DNA of 64,000 nt, from contig NZ_CP097151.1 of the NCBI RefSeq assembly GCF_023370075.1, forward strand, positions 62,001-126,000. Direction: 5' to 3'. Under the pieces are notes generated by a model, which saw only the letters and a list, made by a program, of their open reading frames with translations, did not search any database and had not been told where the DNA came from. The translations under genes and the position numbers were made by a program. Source of the stretch: Deinococcus sp. QL22 (GTDB lineage Bacteria > Deinococcota > Deinococci > Deinococcales > Deinococcaceae). Positions 58,783 to 64,000 of the stretch are shown one piece after another (positions within the stretch are counted from its first letter, which is position 1; every line of letters starts with the position of its first letter).

Positions 58783-59810
58783 TCGGGATCCTTTCGGTGC
58801 GCCTGAACCGCAGGAAGCACCAACCGCTCCACGTCGTGGGGGTCAATGATGTGGCGGTATTCCAGAGAGGGTTTGGGAGCCACCAGCTCGCGGATCATTT
58901 CTGAGCCGGTGGCGTAAAGAACAACGTCGCAGCTGTCCAGCACGCTCTGAAGGTTGGGGGCATGGATGTGGGTGGCCCGCACCGCAGCCACGTGCGGCGC
59001 GAAGCGTTTGACGCCGGCCAAAAACGTGGGAAGAAACTCCTCGAAGGTGGCGACCACCGCCAGACGGGTCATGGGGTTCAGGGCCGCCAGCGCGGCGCGG
59101 GTGGGCTGTGAGGGGATAAAGCCGACTGGGATGACGTCCATGCCGGGAAGCAGGGCACAGGTTTCGGCCAGGCGGTGGGCCAGGGCCAGCACCACGTCGG
59201 CAGCCCGTGCCAAAACTACCCCTTCGCCGTTTCGCAGGTCGCTGAGGGTCAGGGCCTGAATGCGGTCGCCGGGGCGCAGCACCGCCTGAACATCGGCAGC
59301 GTAACTGTGGGTCGCGTCCGAAAAGAGGCCCACCAGCAGCACATTGACGCCCTCGGACGGGGCCGGATCGCCCTGAGCCAAGAGCACGTTCAGTGCGCTG
59401 CGAATCTGGCGGACGCTGTAGCCCTCCGCTTCGGCCTGCCGCAGGGCGCCGCCCAACACCTGATGCAGCCGGGTCAGATCGGGGCCGGACTGAGCAGCGG
59501 AAACATCGGCCACGAAAGTGCCGCGCCCGCGTGAGGTGACGATCAGTCCCAGCGCCAGCAAGTCCTTGTAGACCTGCGCCGCCGTGACGTGCGCCACACC
59601 CAAGCCCTGAGACAATTCGCGCACGCTGGGCAGGCGCGAGCCACGCGGCAATTCGCCGCAGGCGATCCCGTATTCCAGTTGCCCGCGCAGTTGCACCCCC
59701 ACCGACACGCCCAGGCTGCGGTCAAGGCTGTACGGCCAGGTGAATGGTGTGGGCGGCAGTCCGGGGGGCGGCCCCGGCAGCTCAGAGGGAGGCGCGGCAG
59801 AGGCTTTCAT
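58779..59810 (-). CDS. GntR-family transcriptional regulator
   Basis: 343 aa. After a Pro-rich start, the GntR winged helix is clear (QLRGQLEYGIACGELPRGSRLPSVRELSQGLGVAHVTAAQVYKDLLALGLIVTSRGRGTFVAD, about residues 40-103). A 230-residue effector domain follows (VNVLLVGLFSDATHSYAADVQAVL...). It overlaps the ABC ATPase upstream and the creatininase gene downstream, so it is translated as part of the operon it probably controls. The inverted repeat at 63933-63959 is a candidate operator. Confidence 0.92.
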   Translation of the reverse strand: MKASAAPPSELPGPPPGLPPTPFTWPYSLDRSLGVSVGVQLRGQLEYGIACGELPRGSRLPSVRELSQGLGVAHVTAAQVYKDLLALGLIVTSRGRGTFVADVSAAQSGPDLTRLHQVLGGALRQAEAEGYSVRQIRSALNVLLAQGDPAPSEGVNVLLVGLFSDATHSYAADVQAVLRPGDRIQALTLSDLRNGEGVVLARAADVVLALAHRLAETCALLPGMDVIPVGFIPSQPTRAALAALNPMTRLAVVATFEEFLPTFLAGVKRFAPHVAAVRATHIHAPNLQSVLDSCDVVLYATGSEMIRELVAPKPSLEYRHIIDPHDVERLVLPAVQAHRKDPE

Positions 59811-60877
59811 TGCGGCACCTGCACAGGCTGAAGGCCTGAAGTCAGGGTCCGTGCAGGATCAGAGGCTGGATCGTAGAGGTGACAGGCGACTTCCTGCCCG
59901 CCGCCTCCCTCTTGCACCACCGTCTGCAGCGCCGGACGTTCCACCGCGCAGCGGTCAAAGGCGTGAGGGCAACGGGTCCGGAACGCGCACCCACTGGGCA
60001 CATTCAGCGGGCTGGGTAACTCTCCGGTAATGGCGGGCGCGGCGGTGCGCCGACTGGGATCGAGCGTGGGGGCGGCGGCCAGGAGCGCCTGAGTGTACGG
60101 GTGCTTGGGCTGAGTGAACATGGCCTCAGTCGACGCCACTTCGACCACCCGGCCCAAGTACATCACCGCCACCCGGTGAGACAGGTGGCGCACCAGGCGC
60201 AGGTCGTGGGCCACGAACAGCACCGTGAGGCCCAGACGTTCCTGAAGCTCCAGCAGCAGATTGACGACCTGGGCCTGCACGCTGACATCCAGCGCCGACA
60301 CCAGTTCATCGGCGATCAGGCATTCGGGTTCCAGCGCCAGTGCCCGCGCAATGCCGATGCGCTGGCGCTGCCCACCGCTGAACTCGTGTGGCAAACGGCC
60401 CGCTGCCTGCGGGGGCAGGCCCACCAGAGCCAGCAACTCCTGAACCCGCGCGGCCTGAGCTTCTGGCGGGCGCATCTTGTGAACGCTGAGGGCTTCGCGC
60501 AACACCTGCCCCACGGTCATGCGGGGATTGAGACTGGAATAGGGGTCTTGAAAAATCATCTGAACCCGGCGGTTGTACTGGCGCAGCGCTGCCCCGCGCA
60601 GCCCCAGCACATCCAGCTGTCCGTAGCGAACCTCGCCGCTGTCGGCGTCATAGAGGCGCACCAGCGTGCGGGCCAGCGTGGATTTGCCGCACCCACTTTC
60701 GCCCACGATGCCCAGCGTTTCGCCGCGCTGCACCGACAGGTGGACATCGGTGAGGGCCTGAACCTTGCGGACAGGTTGACCGCGCCAACGGCTCAGCAGC
60801 GACTGGCGCACCGGGAAGGTTTTGGTCAGACCGTGAATTTCCATCAGGGCCGGTTCGCGCGTGTTGGTCGGGGTCAT
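59807..60877 (-). CDS. Peptide ABC transporter ATP-binding protein (DppF/OppF type)
   Basis: 356 aa. Walker A GESGCGKSTLARTLV, Q-loop MIFQDPYSSLNPRMTVGQ, signature HEFSGGQRQRIGIARALALEP, Walker B CLIADELVSALDVS (DEL where DEP is usual), H-loop FVAHDLRLVRHL. The C-terminal oligopeptide-specific extension GCAFRTRCPHAFDRCAVERP with cysteines is present. It pairs with the second ATPase (60874-61944) and two permeases. Overlaps the upstream gene by four bases. Confidence 0.95.
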   Translation of the reverse strand: MTPTNTREPALMEIHGLTKTFPVRQSLLSRWRGQPVRKVQALTDVHLSVQRGETLGIVGESGCGKSTLARTLVRLYDADSGEVRYGQLDVLGLRGAALRQYNRRVQMIFQDPYSSLNPRMTVGQVLREALSVHKMRPPEAQAARVQELLALVGLPPQAAGRLPHEFSGGQRQRIGIARALALEPECLIADELVSALDVSVQAQVVNLLLELQERLGLTVLFVAHDLRLVRHLSHRVAVMYLGRVVEVASTEAMFTQPKHPYTQALLAAAPTLDPSRRTAAPAITGELPSPLNVPSGCAFRTRCPHAFDRCAVERPALQTVVQEGGGGQEVACHLYDPASDPARTLTSGLQPVQVPQ

Positions 60878-61944
60878 GGGGTCACCTCCTGACCTGATGC
60901 CGCCTCGCCCAGAGGGGGCAAGCGGTCAAAGTGAACGCAGGCGCTCTGGCGGCCTGGAGCCACGTCGACCAGAGGGGGTTCGGCCCCCAGGCAGGCCTCG
61001 GTGACAAAGGTGCAGCGGGGCGCAAACGGACAGCCCGGCGGCAAGGACAGCAGGTTGGGCGGCCCCCCCGGAATAGGCTGAAGCGGGCGGCGATGTTGGC
61101 CCGCACCCGGCAGGCTTTGCAACAGGCCCAGCGAATAGGCGTGCAGGGGGCGGCGAAACAGGTCATGCACAGTGGCCGTTTCCACCAGACGGCCCCCGTA
61201 CATCACGGCCACGCGGTCACAGGTCTGGGCAATCACACCCAGATCGTGCGTGACCAGAATGATGCTCATGTTCAGTTCGGAGCGCAGTTTCAGCAGCAGG
61301 CGCAGAATCTGATCCTGAATGGTCACGTCCAGCGCGGTGGTGGGCTCATCGGCCAGCAGCAGGCGGGGTTCGGACGCCAGCGCGATGGCGATCATGGCCC
61401 GCTGCCGCATTCCGCCGGAAAACTGGTGAGGATAGTCGGCCAGCCGGGCCCTGGGACTGGGAATCCCCATCAGATCCAGCAGTTCGGCGGCCCGCTCCTG
61501 GGCGGCGCGGCCCCGCAGGTTGCGGTGTTCACTCAGGTTTTCAATAATCTGATCGCCTACGGTCAGTACAGGATTCAGGGCGGTCATGGGCTCCTGAAAA
61601 ATCATGCTGATCTGCCCGCCGCGCACCGAGCGCAACCGGGATTCCGGCATGGTCAGCAGGTTTTCGCCCGCGTAGCTGACCTCCCCTGACATCTTCACGG
61701 GGGCGCGGTGCAGACGCAGCAGGGCCCGCAACGTCACGCTTTTGCCGCTGCCACTCTCTCCGACCAACCCCAGCACTTCACCGTTGTTGAGGTCAAAATT
61801 GACGCCACGCACGGCATGAAGTTCGCCTGACGGGGTGGGAATCCGCACATTCAGGTCGTGGACATGCAGCAGCGGAGCTTCTGAGGTGCTGGAAGTCAGC
61901 CCCTGAGGAAGGCGCTCTGCTGTCTGCAGAGGAACACCGGTCAT
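60874..61944 (-). CDS. Peptide ABC transporter ATP-binding protein (DppD/OppD type)
   Basis: 356 aa. Walker [17 protein letters not shown]-loop [20 protein letters not shown], signature [43 protein letters not shown]-loop [26 protein letters not shown]. The C-terminal Cys motif is [17 protein letters not shown]. All ATPase residues are intact. Part of the Dpp/Opp set; start overlaps the permease stop by four bases. Confidence 0.95.
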   Translation of the reverse strand: MTGVPLQTAERLPQGLTSSTSEAPLLHVHDLNVRIPTPSGELHAVRGVNFDLNNGEVLGLVGESGSGKSVTLRALLRLHRAPVKMSGEVSYAGENLLTMPESRLRSVRGGQISMIFQEPMTALNPVLTVGDQIIENLSEHRNLRGRAAQERAAELLDLMGIPSPRARLADYPHQFSGGMRQRAMIAIALASEPRLLLADEPTTALDVTIQDQILRLLLKLRSELNMSIILVTHDLGVIAQTCDRVAVMYGGRLVETATVHDLFRRPLHAYSLGLLQSLPGAGQHRRPLQPIPGGPPNLLSLPPGCPFAPRCTFVTEACLGAEPPLVDVAPGRQSACVHFDRLPPLGEAASGQEVTP

Positions 61945-62798
61945 GCGCGGGGCCTCAGGGCGTCGGCCAGACCGTCACCGATCAGGCTGAAGGTCACGCC
62001 TGCCAGGGTCAGGGCCAGGCCAGGGAAGGTACTGATCCACCAGGCCGTCGCCATAAAGTTTTTGCCGTCGGCCACCATGACCCCCCATTCGGGCGTGGGC
62101 GGCTGTGCCCCCAGACCCAGGTACCCCAGCGACGCTCCCAGCAAAATGCCCAGACTCATATCGGTCATCAGGTACACGATGGCAGGCGTGACCGAGTTGG
62201 GCAGCAGGTGGCGAAACAAAATGCGCGAGGGGCTGTACCCCAGCACCCGTCCGGCCTGTGCGTACTCGGCCTTCTTCTGGGTCATGACTTCTCCCCGGGT
62301 GAGCCGCCAGTAGCTGACCCAGCCCACGGCGCTGACGGCGATATACATGTTGGTCAGGCCTGGCCCCAGCACCGCGACAATGGCAATGACCAGCACCAGG
62401 AAGGGAAAGACCACGACCAGATCGGCCAGGCGGCCCACCAGCGCGTCGCTCCAGCGGCCCAGGTAGCCGGTAACCGCGCCCAGCAGGGTGCCGAACAGAA
62501 ACGGAAACAGGGTGGTAAACAGGGCGATTTGCAGGTCGATTCGGGTGCCGTACACGACCCGGCTCAGCACATCGCGGCCAAAATTATCGGTGCCGAAGGG
62601 ATGTTTGTCGCTGGGAGCCTGCAAAATGGCTTCGTAATCAAAATCTGTGGGGCTAAACGGGGCCAGCACCTTTGGAAACAGGGCGGCGATCAGCAACAGC
62701 AGCAGCAGTGCCAGACCAATCAGCAGGGTGGGTTTGGGCCACCGGCGGCGGTTGGCCTGCGGGACGGCGACCACGGGCGGAATCTGAGCGACGGTCAT
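61941..62798 (-). CDS. Peptide ABC transporter permease (DppC/OppC type)
   Basis: 285 aa. N-terminal cytoplasmic stretch, then first helix LLIGLALLLLLLIAALFPKVL, the family phrase DKHPFGTDNFGRDVLSRVVYGTRIDLQIAL, and the EAA loop AGRVLGYSPSRILFRHLLPNSVTPAIVYLMTDMSLGIL. About six membrane segments. It pairs with the DppB-type permease 55 bases upstream. Confidence 0.94.
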   Translation of the reverse strand: MTVAQIPPVVAVPQANRRRWPKPTLLIGLALLLLLLIAALFPKVLAPFSPTDFDYEAILQAPSDKHPFGTDNFGRDVLSRVVYGTRIDLQIALFTTLFPFLFGTLLGAVTGYLGRWSDALVGRLADLVVVFPFLVLVIAIVAVLGPGLTNMYIAVSAVGWVSYWRLTRGEVMTQKKAEYAQAGRVLGYSPSRILFRHLLPNSVTPAIVYLMTDMSLGILLGASLGYLGLGAQPPTPEWGVMVADGKNFMATAWWISTFPGLALTLAGVTFSLIGDGLADALRPRA

Positions 62799-62853
62799 GT
62801 TAATTCCTTCCTACAGGCCTGCGGCCCAGCACCAGCAACCCGCAGATGGCCCC

Positions 62854-63792
62854 TCATGACAGTTCCATTCGGGGATCAAGGCGGGCGTGAATCAGATCCG
62901 TGATCAGAAAGACCACCGACACCAGAAGAGCAAAAGTCAGCGTGAGGCCCTGAATCACCGGATAGTCGCGGCCAAAGATGGCGTCGACCATCAGGCGGCC
63001 CACGCCAGGGATAGCGAATACAGTCTCAGTGATGACGGCCCCGCCGATCAGGGCCCCGATATTCAGGCCCAGCAGGGTGACGGTGGGAATCAGGGCATTG
63101 CGGAGGACATGACGGCTCAGAATGAGATTGGAGCGCAGGCCTTTGGCGCGGGCAAAATCCACATATTCTGCCGTCAGTACCTCGATCACGCTGTTTCTGA
63201 GGGTACGAACCAGCACCGCCGCCAGGTTCAGGCCCAGCGTCAGGGCAGGCAAAAACAGGTGATACAGATGCTCGGAGAAGGTGTCGCCGTAACCGCCGAT
63301 GGGAAACCACTGGAGACGTGCGCCCAAGAGGGTCAGCAGTTGCAGGGCCACATAGAACACGGGCAAGGAAAGGCCCACCTGAAAGACAGCCCGGATCACG
63401 GCGTCGACCCAGGTGTTGCGCTTCACGGCGGCCAATACGGCCAGCGGAACGGCCATCAGCACGCCCAGCACCGCCGCGTAGACCGTCAGAAACAGGGTGA
63501 CAGGCAGGCGTTCGCCGATCAGGCGCAGCACGGGGATCTTGAGGCTGATGCTGTCGCCCAGGTCGCCCTGAAGCAGACGGCTGACAAAAATCCCGAACTG
63601 AACGGGGAGGGGTCGGTCGAGGCCCAACTGGCGGTTGGTGCGCTCCACGATATCGGCGGTGGCCCGGTCGCCCAGAATGGCGCTGGCTGGATCGCCTGGC
63701 AACAGCCGCACCAACAGGAACACCACCAGCATCACCGCCAAAAACGTGGGGATAATCTGAAGCAGGCGTTTGAGAACATAAGTGGCGTGCAT
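62854..63792 (-). CDS. Peptide ABC transporter permease (DppB/OppB type)
   Basis: 312 aa from ATG 63792 with GGAGG upstream; an upstream in-frame start at 63849 lacks a ribosome site. Starts MHATYVLKRLLQIIPTFLAVMLVVFLLVRLLPGDPASAILGDRA, the standard DppB opening. EAA loop ARAKGLRSNLILSRHVLRNALIPTVTLLG. Six membrane helices. It is the first gene of the operon in the window; a solute-binding protein gene may lie to the right of the window. Confidence 0.94.
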   Translation of the reverse strand: MHATYVLKRLLQIIPTFLAVMLVVFLLVRLLPGDPASAILGDRATADIVERTNRQLGLDRPLPVQFGIFVSRLLQGDLGDSISLKIPVLRLIGERLPVTLFLTVYAAVLGVLMAVPLAVLAAVKRNTWVDAVIRAVFQVGLSLPVFYVALQLLTLLGARLQWFPIGGYGDTFSEHLYHLFLPALTLGLNLAAVLVRTLRNSVIEVLTAEYVDFARAKGLRSNLILSRHVLRNALIPTVTLLGLNIGALIGGAVITETVFAIPGVGRLMVDAIFGRDYPVIQGLTLTFALLVSVVFLITDLIHARLDPRMELS

Positions 63793-63932
63793 CCCGCCTC
63801 CAGAGAAGGCGCTGCTCTCACGGGGAGCGTGTGGCAGCGCCAGAATCATTGTTCAGACAAGAACTGAATGGGGGGGGCGCTTACAGCCCATCTTGAAATC
63901 GGCTGAGCGGACTGACCGGGCCAGGAAGCAGA

Positions 63933-63959
63933 GAGTTTGCCCAAACATCGGGCAAACTC
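63933..63959. promoter_or_regulatory. Inverted repeat upstream of the transport operon
   Basis: GAGTTTGCCC and GGGCAAACTC are exact 10-base arms around a seven-base centre, about 140 bases before the first gene. No T-run follows on either strand. It is a candidate operator, for example for the GntR regulator, or the terminator stem of an upstream gene. Confidence 0.55.
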
Positions 63960-64000
63960 GGGGTGTGAGCTATAGCGCCCTCAGCTTTACTTTTCGAGCG

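Noticed and set aside
62887..63867. 326-codon plus-strand frame opposite the DppB-type permease
   Set aside because: Gln/His-rich shadow of a permease gene.

Overview
The window looks like part of a large secondary replicon (plasmid or megaplasmid) of a Deinococcus-type bacterium. The sequence is GC-rich. It carries an ISDra2-like IS200/IS605 element, IS families common in Deinococcus, a 17-bp palindrome resembling the Deinococcus radiation/desiccation response motif, and a RepA-type initiator gene next to ten direct iterons. The genus is inferred from content and was not tested by a search.

Layout. 1-5.5 kb: the 5' part of a surface lipoprotein gene, a tRNA-Arg remnant with its terminator, and a decaying array of small paralogous minus-strand genes. 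5.9-9.3 kb: an ankyrin-repeat protein, a transposase relic, a complete Xre/ParS-RES toxin-antitoxin pair and an IS630 element. 9.8-10.8 kb: an array of 11 tRNA genes plus one truncated copy. 11-18.7 kb: a small protein and a leucine-rich-repeat protein behind a promoter with a motif-like palindrome, converging on a tightly overlapping STM4011-STM4012-STM4013-STM4014-STM4015 operon with STM4015 duplicated. 18.8-20.5 kb: an intact TnpA/TnpB IS605 element. 20.6-26.8 kb: hypothetical, membrane, peroxiredoxin-like and HD-GYP signalling genes. 26.8-34.4 kb: a four-copy repeat region, a large TerD-like stress protein, a YqeY-like protein, and on the other strand a VWA protein and a MoxR-type ATPase. 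34.5-35.1 kb: gene fragments, including a flotillin tail.

35.8-39.1 kb: a dipeptide-type solute-binding protein, an M20 amidohydrolase and a RidA-like protein in one operon, followed by a dienelactone-hydrolase-like gene on the other strand. 40.7-43.5 kb: an IS3 element and gene relics. 43.6-47.8 kb: an MFS transporter, an aldo/keto reductase, an alpha/beta hydrolase and a winged-helix-like protein. 47.9-51.2 kb: a broken SH3-excalibur gene, an IS110 relic, an AT-rich inverted repeat, the iterons and RepA, which together form the replication origin.

51.8-63.8 kb: one long minus-strand operon. Starting at the promoter end (right edge) it encodes two Dpp/Opp-type permeases, two ATPases, a GntR regulator, a creatininase-family amidohydrolase, a PanE/ApbA-like reductase, an SDR, an M20 dipeptidase, an RraA-like protein, an M32 carboxypeptidase and a second SDR. 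Almost all junctions overlap by a few bases. The unit looks like uptake and breakdown of a peptide or amide compound; the substrate is unknown.

The least-described parts are the STM4011-4015 cluster with its leucine-rich-repeat neighbours, the Ter-like stress module with its upstream repeats, and the plasmid-borne tRNA array.
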